DNA of 64,000 nucleotides, taken from assembly GCF_030348765.1 (NCBI RefSeq), contig NZ_JAUCEU010000007.1, positions 1,730,501 through 1,794,500 of the forward strand, in the 5' to 3' direction. Below the pieces are notes generated by a model. The model saw only the letters and a program-made list of their open reading frames with translations, was not told the origin of the DNA and searched no databases. The DNA comes from Neobacillus sp. CF12 (GTDB lineage Bacteria; Bacillota; Bacilli; Bacillales; Cytobacillaceae). The first letter of the stretch is position 1; each line of letters opens with the position of its first letter. This document shows, in pieces, positions 45,230-54,623 of this stretch. The translations under genes were made by a program, and so were the position numbers.

Positions 45230-45263
45230 CGAACGATTATTATAAAATTTTACCTATTGTTCG
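45230..45263 (-). promoter_or_regulatory. Inverted PurR boxes upstream of purT
   Basis: CGAACGAT (45230-45237) and its inverted partner ATTGTTCG (45256-45263) are separated by 18 bp. This matches the Bacillus PurR control region (two inverted boxes with a CGAAC core about 16-18 bp apart). It lies about 85-120 bp upstream of the purT start. Confidence 0.75.
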
Positions 45264-45344
45264 TATTCTTTTTTGTAACCGGATTCAACACCAAGGATCC
45301 ATCTTACAGAAAACGCCGATTAGGAAATTGCTGCGTGCAAAAAA

Positions 45345-45380
45345 AAATCCCACCTTCCAAATAGAAGGTGAGATTTTTTT
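45345..45380. terminator. Bidirectional terminator after the DUF6803-like gene
   Basis: An inverted repeat AATCCCACCTTC against GAAGGTGAGATT, flanked by A and T runs, lies just downstream of the DUF6803-like gene. A close copy is found at 48168-48202. Confidence 0.85.
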
Positions 45381-45396
45381 GTTTATTTCCAAGAAC

Positions 45397-45888
45397 TTAC
45401 ATATCGTGACCCATAGTAGGCATGTCAGATACAATCGTTGGGTCAACCATTCCAGCGATCATGGCGATGTGTGCTAAGATTAGAAACATACCAACAAAGA
45501 ACGCATGGACTTTTAATTTTTCTTCCTGTGATTTGTTTTTATAAATGATATTTAAATCCAAAAGTGCCATTCCTAGCAATGGGACAATTCCTAGTAAATA
45601 AAACCCTACAGCGACTACATCAATCCATCCATGCCATTCCCCTTTAGATGTGATCGGAATAACAGCATTAAGTAGCAAGTAAATGAAAATACCAGTAAAA
45701 TAAAATCCTACAAAAATAGATGTAATTTTGTTAACTAATCTTAATTTACCATTTAGATTTCTCGTAAACAAAATGGACAATTCTGTTACAGCAATTGTTT
45801 CAGCACAGATAACCGGAATCGCCATAAAAATAATCAGATTCCATGGTTGATTATCAGCTAGTAGGCCCATATAATGCGTCATGTTCAT
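45397..45888 (-). CDS. DUF6803-like small membrane protein
   Basis: A 163-aa membrane protein with four or five helices, ending in a Met/His-rich tail (PTMGHDM). It resembles Bacillus proteins described as DUF6803 or 'permease'. Its biochemical role is unknown. The His/Met motifs (MTHYMGLL, KVHAFF, HIAMIAGMVD) could bind a metal or haem. The ATG has GGAGG 10 nt upstream. It is monocistronic, followed by a bidirectional terminator. Confidence 0.7.
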   Translation of the reverse strand: MNMTHYMGLLADNQPWNLIIFMAIPVICAETIAVTELSILFTRNLNGKLRLVNKITSIFVGFYFTGIFIYLLLNAVIPITSKGEWHGWIDVVAVGFYLLGIVPLLGMALLDLNIIYKNKSQEEKLKVHAFFVGMFLILAHIAMIAGMVDPTIVSDMPTMGHDM

Positions 45889-46048
45889 GTGGAAATATCC
45901 TCCTAAAATCGTCTATATTTTGTTTCGATACAGATAGATTGTAGGTTTAAGATATAAAGATAAGATGAAGAATCTGTGACAAAAGCATGACATATACCCA
46001 GCTACCTTATTGCACCTATCGATTACCGAATAACTTTTAATGACCCTA

Positions 46049-46085
46049 CAAAAAAAGAGAGCTGGGTAATCCCCCTGCTCTCTTT
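46049..46085 (-). terminator. Terminator of phoD
   Basis: A stem AGAGAGC/GCTCTCT with a C/G-rich loop is followed by TTTTTTT on the minus strand, just below the phoD stop codon. Confidence 0.85.
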
Positions 46086-46099
46086 CTACACCATCAAAA

Positions 46100-47845
46100 T
46101 TAATTCGTAACGCCTTCGCGTTTGCGCTTTTTCTCCATTTGCTTTTCGTGCGCGCGGGAGTGGGCACGGTGGCGATCTTCTTCCACTTCATCAGACATTT
46201 GAACACCCATAGGTACTGTAGTAGCCGCTATTTCTTTGAGCCCTTGCTGGTCTTTCTCAAAAACAAATGATGCTCTTGTTGATATATCTGCTCCCTGCTC
46301 GGTTACAAATGGGACAACACGGTAATCTGCACGCCATTGTTCAGGAGTGACCTGACAACGAACATAACCACGGTAATTATTAAAGAATTTAATGTGCGGG
46401 TTATCCGCTAAAGATTTTGCCGTGTCTGCACGCCAATCTGACCCGTTTCCACCTGAAGTAATCGATGTTCCAACAAACTCTGCTCCAAAAATCGGGGCCT
46501 CTGGATTGTTGTAATCAGTCGTAAGGTTAGAAGCCCAGCTTGCATGCACATCACCAGTAAGAACGATAACGTTGTTGATGTTACTGCCAGCAACAAAATC
46601 AGTAATACGCTGACGCGCGGCAGGATATCCATCCCAGGAATCCATACTGAATTTTGGCGCTGTAATGCTTCCAGATTTCCGTTGCGCAAAAAATATCTGC
46701 TGGGCAAGGACATTCCAATGAGATTTTGAGCTACCTAGATTGCCAAACAACCATTTTTCTTGTTCTGTTCCCAGAAGAGTACGCTTTGGATCCAAGGATT
46801 CAGGTGTATGAGCTTTCGATCCATCACCATTCGCCTGGTCATCACGGTACTGACGTGTATCAAGAACATAGAAGTTCGCCAAATCACCATATGTAAAATC
46901 CCGGTATAATTGCATACCGCCATCGTGTGGCAATGACGACCTGCGGAGCGGCATATGTTCGTAATAAGCCTGGTACGCAGCAGCACGACGCTTGATAAAA
47001 GCCTCAACAGACTGGCCTTTTTCTGGAATGACATTTGCGTAGTTGTTTTCCACTTCATGATCATCCCATGTAACCACCCATGGAAATGAAGCGTGTGCAG
47101 CCTTGAGGTGTTCATCAGAACGATATTGGGCATGGCGAGTGCGGTAATCTTCAATTGTGATAATTTCATCGCCTTTGTGGGCGCGGACATTGCCCGTTGG
47201 TGAAAGATACTCGTTCGTACCGTATTCATATATGTAATCGCCAAGGTGGAACACAAGATCAAGATCTTCTTTTGCTAAATGCTTGTACGCAGTAAAATAG
47301 CCGTGTTCATACTGTTGACAGGAAGCGAATGCGAATGTCATGCTTGCTACGCTGGCACCTGCTGATGGAAGGGTTTTTGTTTTTCCAACAGGGCTTAGTT
47401 CATTTCCGGTCTTGAAACGGTAAAAATAAACCGTATTCGCCTTCAGACCGCTCACTTCTACATGTACAGAATGTGCCAGATTGGGCGAAGCATGTTCCGT
47501 TCCTCGTTTGATGATGTTACGGAAGTTTTCGTCTGTTGCAACCTCCCAATTAACAGGAACGACATGAGATGGCATTCCTCCACCATTTAATGGGTCGGGA
47601 GCCAGTCTTGTCCATAATACGACACTGTCTGATAGCGGATCGCCGGAAGCTACACCAAGAGAAAAAGGATATTCGCTGAAATTCGGAGCCGCATCTACTT
47701 TAAATCCTCCCAAAGATTGAGCAATGGTTAACCCAAGGGACAGCCCTGCGATCTTGCCGGCGCCATGAAGAAAGCTGCGGCGGTCAAAGTTCTTTTTCAA
47801 ATTTTGTTCGTTAAACTTCCTAATCATTTCGTCCAAATTTGTCAT
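46100..47845 (-). CDS. phoD: PhoD-like alkaline phosphatase/phosphodiesterase with Tat signal
   Basis: The 581-aa enzyme has a twin-arginine signal (DRRSFLHGAGKIAGLSL, Arg22-Arg23) for folded export. A PhoD N-terminal Fn3-like domain precedes the metallophosphatase (FAFASCQQ, LGDYIYEY, WDDHEVENNY, LTGDVHASW). PhoD cleaves phosphodiesters and monoesters, including teichoic acid, at the outer membrane face under phosphate limitation and needs Fe/Ca. GAGGGG precedes the ATG. B. subtilis phoD sits beside tatAd-tatCd; here no tat gene is adjacent. A weak PhoP-like array is upstream (47903-47928). Confidence 0.93.
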   Translation of the reverse strand: MTNLDEMIRKFNEQNLKKNFDRRSFLHGAGKIAGLSLGLTIAQSLGGFKVDAAPNFSEYPFSLGVASGDPLSDSVVLWTRLAPDPLNGGGMPSHVVPVNWEVATDENFRNIIKRGTEHASPNLAHSVHVEVSGLKANTVYFYRFKTGNELSPVGKTKTLPSAGASVASMTFAFASCQQYEHGYFTAYKHLAKEDLDLVFHLGDYIYEYGTNEYLSPTGNVRAHKGDEIITIEDYRTRHAQYRSDEHLKAAHASFPWVVTWDDHEVENNYANVIPEKGQSVEAFIKRRAAAYQAYYEHMPLRRSSLPHDGGMQLYRDFTYGDLANFYVLDTRQYRDDQANGDGSKAHTPESLDPKRTLLGTEQEKWLFGNLGSSKSHWNVLAQQIFFAQRKSGSITAPKFSMDSWDGYPAARQRITDFVAGSNINNVIVLTGDVHASWASNLTTDYNNPEAPIFGAEFVGTSITSGGNGSDWRADTAKSLADNPHIKFFNNYRGYVRCQVTPEQWRADYRVVPFVTEQGADISTRASFVFEKDQQGLKEIAATTVPMGVQMSDEVEEDRHRAHSRAHEKQMEKKRKREGVTN

Positions 47846-48308
47846 GATATTTCCCCTCTCAGATTACATATTTTTACCACGGCTTTGATTATAACTAGGA
47901 TTTATTAAAAAATTATGAAGATTGTAAATAGAAAAATAGTATGGTGTTACATAGATGGTTCATTTATAACAGGCCTTTCAATTTAGAGAGGGATAAAAAT
48001 TGCAATAATAGTTCATATTATTACCAATCAACAGCAAATTCTATCGATTTTGAATAGGCTTTTTCTCCTCTTTTTTTTTATTTTAATTTCATAAAAAACT
48101 TACAAACTATTCTTCCATTAAACTGTGCTTGTCACTTACCTGCTTTCTTAGGTTCTTCTTGTACATATAAAAATCCCACCTTCCATTCAGAAAGTGAGAT
48201 TTATATTAATGCTCGATTTTATCATTGGGCCTAACAAATCCTCCTCCATAAACACGTCATGATTAGGTACATGGCTGGCAATGGGTAATAGATGAGGCAA
48301 TGGTCATG
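47846..48308. other. Gene-free region between phoD and nasC
   Basis: No supported gene. It contains the phoD promoter zone, a hairpin terminator for nasC, and a short open frame below nasC without a credible start. Confidence 0.65.
48168..48202 (-). terminator. Hairpin after nasC, related to 45345-45380
   Basis: AAATCCCACCTTCC and GAAAGTGAGATTT form an imperfect stem. The left arm is identical to that of the hairpin at 45345-45380. It is about 105 bp after the nasC stop. Confidence 0.55.
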
Positions 48309-50459
48309 TTAATGAGCGTATAAATCGATTACAGACTTTACTTTTACAGCACTTAATTTAAATCCTGGCATTTTGCATATCGGATCCAGTTCATTTGAAA
48401 CTAATAGATTCACATTTTGCGAGTCTGCCCAATGAAAAGGAACAAAAACCGTATCCTGACGGATAGCTTCTGACCATATACTCCTGACAACAATACTGCC
48501 TCTTTTGGATTCAATCTTTACTAATGAACGATCTTCAATCCCAAATTTTTTGGCAGTTGCCGGATGAATTTCTACAAATGATTCTACATCTCTAGCGGCC
48601 AAAGCAGGACTTTTTCTTGTTTGTACTCCTGTTAAATAGTGTGACATCACTCTTCCTGTTGTTAAATAGAGGGGATACTCCTCACTCACCTGTTCCTTAG
48701 CCGGGTCTGGACGGTTTGAGACTGCCACCATCTCGGCCCTGCCATCAGGATGGGAAAACGAAGTTTCAAATAAACGTTTTGTGCCTTCATGCTCTAGGTC
48801 AGGGCACGGCCAAAGGATGCCGCTTTCCTTCCGCAGACGATGATAGGTGATGCCATAATAATCCGCTTTTCCACCACGGCTCGCCACCCGTAATTCATTA
48901 AAGATTTCTTCCGCAGAAGAAAAGTTAAAGTATTCTCCTTTTCCAAGAACACGAGCTACCTCGCAGATAATTTGCCAATCATGTTTCACTTCTCCTGGAC
49001 AAGGATAACTCGCTTCCCTCAATGTTACTCTTCCTTCTAAATTCGTCATGGTTCCTTCATCCTCTAAATAAGAGGAAGCCGGTAAAATGACGTCTGCTAA
49101 TCTCGCAGTCTCTGACACAAATAAATCTACAGCTACGAAGAACTTTAACTTTTTTAATGCCTTTTTAACAAATTGTGCGTTTGGATTGGACACAACCGGA
49201 TTCGAGCACATTAAAAACATACCCGCAATCTCACCGTTATCGATTTTTTCCATCATTTCAAACGCAGAAACACCTTTTCTAGGTATATCGTCTTTTTCCA
49301 CGCCCCAAACACTTGCAATATATGCACGGTGTTCCTCATTTTCAATCGACCGATATCCTGGCAGTTGGTCTGCTTTTTGTCCATGTTCCCTAGCACCCTG
49401 ACCATTTCCCTGTCCTGTAATCGCTCCAAAACCACAATTCTGCTTGCCGATTTTGCCTGTTGAAAGTAGAATATTCAGGAAATTACGTACAGCTATAGAG
49501 CCATCAGTATGCTGTTCCACCCCTCTAGCAGTAAAAATCATTCCCGTTTCCTCTTTTCCAAACTTACGAGCTACTTTTTGAATTTGCTCTTTTGGAACAC
49601 CTGTTATTTCCTCAATTTCTTGTAAATCCGTAGATAATAGATGTTGTTGGACTTCCTCAAAATTTTTGACCCGTTCATTTATAAATGCATGATCAACATA
49701 GTTTTCCTCAATAATCACCTTTAACAGTCCGTTTGCTAAAGCTGCGTCTGTTCCAGGTTTGATTTTTAAATGTACGTCAGCCATTTTTGTTGTTGCTGTT
49801 TCGCGTGGATCAATCGCAATAATATAGGCACCGTTTTCTTTTGCTTTCTCAAAATAGGGCATGATCGTTGGCTGACATTCAGCGATATTCGTACCCGCAA
49901 GAATGATACAGCGAGTAAATGGAATTTCGTGCAGAGTATTTGTAAATCCTCTGTCGATCCCAAACGTTTGACTGGCTGCTGATGCCGCTGCTGACATGCA
50001 CAATCTGCCATTATAATCAATAAATCTCGTTTTCAAGGCAACCCGAGCAAATTTTCCAAGTAAATAGGCTTCCTCATTTGTGATGGAGGCACTCCCATAA
50101 ACAGCTAAGGAATTCAGCCCTTCTTCCTCCTGAATTCTAGTAAAGTTATTCTTAATATGTTTCAATGCCTCTTCCCAGCTAACGGTGACAAATTCTCCAT
50201 TTCTTTTAAGTAATGGATATTTCAACCGCTCATGATGAAAGCTATGTTGATGGGCATTCATCCCCTTCATACACAATCGACCCTCCGATGTAGGGTTGTT
50301 TCTTCCAATGGTTACATATTTTTTTCTAGTAACAACGGACTGTTCTAGCAGCTGCATCTTACATTGCATACTGCAAAATGGACATTGTGTATCATATTTT
50401 TTTTCGGTCCCCACTTCCTGCTGCTTTGTGCGGAAATACTTCAATAACAATTCAGTCAC
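48309..50459 (-). CDS. nasC: Assimilatory nitrate reductase catalytic subunit NasC
   Basis: This 716-aa cytoplasmic molybdoenzyme matches B. subtilis NasC. A [4Fe-4S] motif (CPFCSMQCKMQL with GRLCMKG) opens the protein. Mo-bisMGD-binding regions follow (AVYGSASITNEEAYLLGKFAR, GQGNGQGAREHGQKADQLPG, TTGRVMSHYLTGVQTRKSPAL). It reduces nitrate to nitrite with electrons from NasB. The start is GTG at 50459 with GGGGGAG 6 nt upstream. It follows nasB by 38 bp. Unlike B. subtilis, no nasDE nitrite reductase or nasF follows, so nitrite must be reduced by genes elsewhere. Confidence 0.95.
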   Translation of the reverse strand: MTELLLKYFRTKQQEVGTEKKYDTQCPFCSMQCKMQLLEQSVVTRKKYVTIGRNNPTSEGRLCMKGMNAHQHSFHHERLKYPLLKRNGEFVTVSWEEALKHIKNNFTRIQEEEGLNSLAVYGSASITNEEAYLLGKFARVALKTRFIDYNGRLCMSAAASAASQTFGIDRGFTNTLHEIPFTRCIILAGTNIAECQPTIMPYFEKAKENGAYIIAIDPRETATTKMADVHLKIKPGTDAALANGLLKVIIEENYVDHAFINERVKNFEEVQQHLLSTDLQEIEEITGVPKEQIQKVARKFGKEETGMIFTARGVEQHTDGSIAVRNFLNILLSTGKIGKQNCGFGAITGQGNGQGAREHGQKADQLPGYRSIENEEHRAYIASVWGVEKDDIPRKGVSAFEMMEKIDNGEIAGMFLMCSNPVVSNPNAQFVKKALKKLKFFVAVDLFVSETARLADVILPASSYLEDEGTMTNLEGRVTLREASYPCPGEVKHDWQIICEVARVLGKGEYFNFSSAEEIFNELRVASRGGKADYYGITYHRLRKESGILWPCPDLEHEGTKRLFETSFSHPDGRAEMVAVSNRPDPAKEQVSEEYPLYLTTGRVMSHYLTGVQTRKSPALAARDVESFVEIHPATAKKFGIEDRSLVKIESKRGSIVVRSIWSEAIRQDTVFVPFHWADSQNVNLLVSNELDPICKMPGFKLSAVKVKSVIDLYAH

Positions 50460-50497
50460 TCGTCACTCCCCCTATTTGGCATGTTTCTATAAATTGG

Positions 50498-52864
50498 TTA
50501 ATAGAGGCTTCTCTCTACTAATTTCTTGCGTAAAGTAATCTCCTCTTCCAAATGCTGGAGCAGCTGGTGGCGAAGTTCTTCATCAAATAATACTTCCCTT
50601 ACATGAACCAATCCGACTCTTTCTACCCATTCCCATGTACGCTCCAAATAATTAGCTGTCTCACGATAATATTGAACAAAACCACTGATTAGTTCCAGCG
50701 CTTCCTCAGTGGTTGCAGCAACACATAATAACTCACCAGCACGAACATGGCGCCCACCGCTTCCGCCGATATAAATTTCCCATCCACGTTCAACCCTAAT
50801 TACGCCAACATCTTTTGTGGTCGAGCCTGCTTCGTTATGCAAACAAGAGGATATTCCCATTTTGACCCGATAAGGGGTAGTGAAAAATTCTAATTGCTTT
50901 TCGAGGCTTACTGCCAGTTCAATAGATGGTTTTTTATCGCATGAACAAATATGTTCTCCTATACATGTTTTAATGTTTTGGACACCATTAACCTGCGGTG
51001 AACTTAAGCGCATGTTTAATTCCGACCATACATCTGACAAATCTTCTTTTTTAACACCAAGTAAAAGAATTCTTTGGTCACTCGTGATCGCGACATCATT
51101 TATATGATATTTCTCAGCAACTTGAGCAATTTTTCTTAATTGCTCTGGATTTGTGATACCACCATACATTTGTGGGATAAGGGTATAGGTCCCATCGGAT
51201 TGGAATACTGCATTCCTATTTTCGTTTATAAAAAGAGCTCGTTGTTTACTCTCATATTCAGGATTAATCATTCCTAAATAATAGTTAATCGCGGGGCGGC
51301 AAATCGAACAGCCTTCGTTATTTTTCCAATCTAAGACTTCCATGACTTCCTGTATAGTTGATAACCCTTGTCTCTGCATCTCCTGAACCAATTCATCATC
51401 ATTTAAAGTTGTACATGAACAGAGTCCTGTCTTTTCATCTATGACTTCTTCAACATCGTTATTCTGTAGATAGGACAACAGGTCGGCCACGAGTGGTTTA
51501 CATCCGCCGCAAGAGCTTGAAGCTTTCGTACATTTTTTAATTTCTTCAACAGTATTTAACCCTTCTCGTTGAATCGCCTCCAGAATAGTTCCTTTCGTCA
51601 CACTATTACAATTGCAAATGATCTTACTGACAGGAAAAGATGCAATAGAAAATCCACCGTCCTTCACCTGTGGAAAAAGTGAAACCTTTTCTACATCCGA
51701 CACATCTTGATGTTTGAGAATCATGTCCAGCAGCTTGGTTCGTTCCTTTGTTTCACCGTACAATACCGCACCAATAATCTTATGATCTTGAAAAACTACT
51801 TTTTTATAAATTCTCTCAACCTCATCATAGATCTTTATCGATTGGGTTGAAGAATCCTTATCATGGATCATTCCAACTGAAAACAGGTCTACACCTGAAA
51901 TTTTCAGTTGGGTAGATAGAACACTTCCTTGGTAGCCAAGGCCTTCGTTGCCACATATCCGTTGTGCTAATGCTTTCCCTTGTTCATAAAGAGGCTGTAC
52001 CAACCCATAAATCATCCCTCGATGCTCGACACATTCTCCTACTGCGTAAATGTTCGGCACACTCGTCTCCATATAATCATTAACTAGAATCGCTCGGTTG
52101 GTTTCAATTCCGGATTTCTTTGCGAGTTGAACATTCGGCCTGACACCTGCAGCCATCACAACCAGATCAGCATCCACTTCTGTCCCATCTTTAAAGCGGA
52201 GACCATTTGCTTTAGTACCGCCAATTATTTCCTTCGTTTCTTTTTCTAATAGGAACTTCATTCCTTGACGTTCTAATTCTTTTTGAAGCATTGTTGCAGC
52301 TGTTTCATCTAACTGTCTCTCCATTAAATATGGGCCAATATGAACGACATTCACTGTCATCCCGAGATTAAGAAGTCCCTTTGCTGCTTCTAATCCCAGC
52401 ACACCTCCACCAATCACCACTGTATTTTTACTTTTTTTAGAGATCTCCATTATTTTCTGACAATCTTCTATTGTTCTGAACGTAACGACTCCCTGTTTAT
52501 CGGCACCTGGAATCGGAAGCGAAAACGGGAGGGAACCAGTAGCGATAATCAATTGATCATAAGAGACGATTCGGTGTTGATCTGTTTTGACAACCTGTGA
52601 ATGCTTATCAATTTGGACTACTGTTTCTCCAGTGTATAAATGAATATGATGTCGCTCATACCATTCACGGTCATGCAGCGTAATATCTCCAAAAGAAGTG
52701 CCACCCTGTAAAATGGAGGATAAAAGAATTCGATTATAATTTACATGGGGTTCACTTCCAAAAATAGTAATCTCAAATCCTGATGGATCCAGCTTTAAAA
52801 TTTCCTCTATACAGCGGACACCCGCCATTCCATTTCCCACTAATACCAGCTTTTTTTTACCCAT
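50498..52864 (-). CDS. nasB: Nitrate reductase electron-transfer subunit NasB
   Basis: A 788-aa flavoprotein that aligns along its length with B. subtilis NasB (about 770 aa): N-terminal pyridine nucleotide-disulfide oxidoreductase (LVLVGNGMAGVRCIEEILKL; NAD(P)H site VIGGGVLGLEAAKGL), then BFD-like [2Fe-2S] domains (CNCNSVTKGT, CTKASSSCGGCKP; a second CSC...GCSICRP) and a sirohaem/nitrite reductase ferredoxin-like domain. It carries electrons from NAD(P)H to NasC. AUG at 52864 follows GGAGG. A TnrA-type palindrome at 52879-52895 overlaps the leader. It heads the nasBC operon, divergent from nasA. Confidence 0.94.
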   Translation of the reverse strand: MGKKKLVLVGNGMAGVRCIEEILKLDPSGFEITIFGSEPHVNYNRILLSSILQGGTSFGDITLHDREWYERHHIHLYTGETVVQIDKHSQVVKTDQHRIVSYDQLIIATGSLPFSLPIPGADKQGVVTFRTIEDCQKIMEISKKSKNTVVIGGGVLGLEAAKGLLNLGMTVNVVHIGPYLMERQLDETAATMLQKELERQGMKFLLEKETKEIIGGTKANGLRFKDGTEVDADLVVMAAGVRPNVQLAKKSGIETNRAILVNDYMETSVPNIYAVGECVEHRGMIYGLVQPLYEQGKALAQRICGNEGLGYQGSVLSTQLKISGVDLFSVGMIHDKDSSTQSIKIYDEVERIYKKVVFQDHKIIGAVLYGETKERTKLLDMILKHQDVSDVEKVSLFPQVKDGGFSIASFPVSKIICNCNSVTKGTILEAIQREGLNTVEEIKKCTKASSSCGGCKPLVADLLSYLQNNDVEEVIDEKTGLCSCTTLNDDELVQEMQRQGLSTIQEVMEVLDWKNNEGCSICRPAINYYLGMINPEYESKQRALFINENRNAVFQSDGTYTLIPQMYGGITNPEQLRKIAQVAEKYHINDVAITSDQRILLLGVKKEDLSDVWSELNMRLSSPQVNGVQNIKTCIGEHICSCDKKPSIELAVSLEKQLEFFTTPYRVKMGISSCLHNEAGSTTKDVGVIRVERGWEIYIGGSGGRHVRAGELLCVAATTEEALELISGFVQYYRETANYLERTWEWVERVGLVHVREVLFDEELRHQLLQHLEEEITLRKKLVERSLY

Positions 52865-52878
52865 TTTAAACCTCCAGC

Positions 52879-52895
52879 TGTTATTTCATCTCACA
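52879..52895 (-). promoter_or_regulatory. TnrA/GlnR-type box in the nasB leader
   Basis: TGTTATTTCATCTCACA fits TGTNA-N7-TNACA at every fixed position. It lies 15-31 bp upstream of the nasB start, next to the ribosome binding site. This unusual position suggests repression by GlnR or TnrA, or a role in shared control. Confidence 0.55.
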
Positions 52896-53079
52896 TTAAA
52901 CTTAATGCCATCAATTATTACATAAAGTCAAAATAAAAAAATGAAACACGTTATATTTCCTAACATACTAGTTTTTTGTTAGCTAAAAGAGTAAAGAATC
53001 ACTGGTGAGTTTTGTTTTATTTGATTAAGCGATAAACCCTGTAATTATACCGATTTTGCATGGCAGAAAAAAATACATG

Positions 53080-53096
53080 TGTAAGCTTTCTTAACA
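53080..53096 (+). promoter_or_regulatory. TnrA box of the nasA promoter
   Basis: TGTAAGCTTTCTTAACA is a perfect TGTNA-N7-TNACA palindrome. A -35 TTGAGA (53101-53106), 17-bp spacer and -10 ATTATT (53124-53129) follow, placing the box centre about 48 bp upstream of the start site, as in known TnrA-activated promoters. Nitrogen limitation should induce nasA and perhaps nasB. Confidence 0.78.
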
Positions 53097-53161
53097 ACAA
53101 TTGAGACAAAACCTAAGTGTCGAATTATTCTTAAAACTATAAAAATTAGGAGGTATGGAAA

Positions 53162-53248
53162 ATGAAAAAAAATATCGGATTGGTTTCATTCGTCATTTTA
53201 CTAGCTAAAGTCCTATTTTCAAAAGGAACAAAAAATATCGGGTGGTAA
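53162..53248 (+). CDS. 28-aa hydrophobic peptide upstream of nasA
   Basis: ATG at 53162 with a perfect AGGAGG 8 nt upstream opens a 28-codon frame (starts [20 protein letters not shown], ends KGTKNIGW). Its single hydrophobic stretch flanked by lysines suggests one membrane helix. It ends 44 bp before nasA and lies downstream of the TnrA-controlled promoter, so it is made with nasA. It may be a transporter-associated micropeptide or a regulatory leader. No family is recognised. The strong ribosome binding site supports translation. Confidence 0.55.
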   Translation: MKKNIGLVSFVILLAKVLFSKGTKNIGW

Positions 53249-53292
53249 CTCCTGATAGAAAAAAACAAGATTATTTGAGAGGAGTAGATAAG

Positions 53293-54492
53293 ATGAAATT
53301 AGCAGATTTAAAAAAGGCGGGCCATGCTCCATCATTAGTTGCCTCATTTCTATACTTTGATATCAGTTTCATGATTTGGGTTATGTTGGGGGCATTAGGG
53401 GTTTATATCACAAACGATTTCAATCTTTCTCCTTCTGAGAGAGGCGTAATTGTAGCGGTTCCCATCTTAAGCGGTTCTTTTTTTCGACTGATTCTTGGTT
53501 TCTTAACAGATCGAATTGGTCCTAAAAAAACAGCGATCAGTGGGATGACGGTTACAATGATTCCACTAATATGGGGATGGTTATACGGTCAAAGTGTTAC
53601 AGAACTTTTCCTAATTGGAATTCTTCTTGGAGTAGCAGGGGCAAGCTTTGCGGCAGCCATTCCGATGGCGAGCCGGTGGTACCCGCCGCATTTACAGGGA
53701 TTGGCCATGGGCATTGCAGGTGCGGGGAACAGCGGTACGCTATTGGCTACTTTATTCGGACCACGTTTGGCCGAAAATATTGGCTGGCATAATGTAATGG
53801 GACTTGCCCTTATTCCTCTTCTCGTTGTTATGGTTTTATATGTGGTAATGGCTAAAGATGCCCCCTCCCAACCGAAAGCAAAACCGATTAAAGAATACTT
53901 TCAGGTTTTTAAACAAAAAGACACCTTATATTTCTGCCTGCTTTATAGTGTTACCTTTGGCGGCTTTGTCGGACTATCCAGCTTTTTAAGCATCTTTTTT
54001 GTAGACCAATATGAATTAACAAAGGTACGTGCTGGGGATTTCGTTACCTTATGTGTCGCAGCAGGAAGTTTTTTCCGACCAGTTGGGGGATTCATCGCAG
54101 ATAAAATCGGCGGAGTACGCTTGTTAACCTTCTTATTTATTGGAGTCGGAATCACCATGTTCAGTATAAGCCTGCTTCCTGCCCTGCCGTTTGCTATTAC
54201 TGTATTGTTTATTGGGATGCTTTGTTTTGGAATGGGAAATGGCGCGGTTTTCCAATTAGTTCCTCAGCGATTTCAAGAGGAAATTGGTGTAATAACAGGT
54301 ATTGTCGGAGCTGCTGGCGGGGTGGGCGGATTCTTTGTACCCACTATACTCGGGTCACTTAAACAATTGACAGGAACGTATGCTACCGGATTTTACATTT
54401 TGGCTGGGGTTGGATTATGTGCTCTTTTCGTTTTAGTCATCGCTCAAATCTCCTGGAGGAAAACTATGGGGGCAAATCGTGCATCTATTTAA
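53293..54492 (+). CDS. nasA: Nitrate transporter NasA (NarK/NNP family MFS)
   Basis: About 399 aa, 12 helices, matching B. subtilis Nas[22 protein letters not shown], the NNP motifs [20 protein letters not shown] and [20 protein letters not shown], and [13 protein letters not shown]. It imports nitrate (possibly nitrite) for NasBC. The ATG at 53293 has GAGGAG 8 nt upstream; longer frames to 53242 overlap the upstream peptide gene. It is divergent from nasBC and preceded by a TnrA box. A large hairpin follows. Confidence 0.94.
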   Translation: MKLADLKKAGHAPSLVASFLYFDISFMIWVMLGALGVYITNDFNLSPSERGVIVAVPILSGSFFRLILGFLTDRIGPKKTAISGMTVTMIPLIWGWLYGQSVTELFLIGILLGVAGASFAAAIPMASRWYPPHLQGLAMGIAGAGNSGTLLATLFGPRLAENIGWHNVMGLALIPLLVVMVLYVVMAKDAPSQPKAKPIKEYFQVFKQKDTLYFCLLYSVTFGGFVGLSSFLSIFFVDQYELTKVRAGDFVTLCVAAGSFFRPVGGFIADKIGGVRLLTFLFIGVGITMFSISLLPALPFAITVLFIGMLCFGMGNGAVFQLVPQRFQEEIGVITGIVGAAGGVGGFFVPTILGSLKQLTGTYATGFYILAGVGLCALFVLVIAQISWRKTMGANRASI

Positions 54493-54554
54493 TGTCTGAG
54501 TACCTTTATTACTTTTAAACCATAAACACAAGAATAAAGGAAATTAGTGACCAA

Positions 54555-54612
54555 AAAAATTACTCCTAGGTAGCAATGAGCACCAATCTCATTTTCTACC
54601 TAAGAGTTTTAT
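54555..54612. terminator. Bidirectional terminator between nasA and thrC
   Basis: An imperfect stem (ACTCCTAGGTAG against CTACCTAAGAGT) with an inner ATGAG/CTCAT hairpin is flanked by an A run on one side and a T run on the other. It serves both converging genes. Confidence 0.8.
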
Positions 54613-54623
54613 TTTTATTTTTA

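Noticed and set aside
46408..47262. Several overlapping minus-strand frames inside phoD
   Set aside because: They lie in other frames of a complete enzyme gene and have no similarity to known proteins.
47903..47928. PhoP-like hexamers upstream of phoD (TTTACA, TTCATA, TTAATA on the minus strand)
   Set aside because: The spacing is 9 and 11 bp instead of a regular 11, and the hexamers deviate from consensus in an AT-rich region, so the match is too weak to call.
48212..48305. Short open minus-strand frame after nasC
   Set aside because: No start codon with a ribosome binding site fits it and it ends at the hairpin; it may be chance coding.
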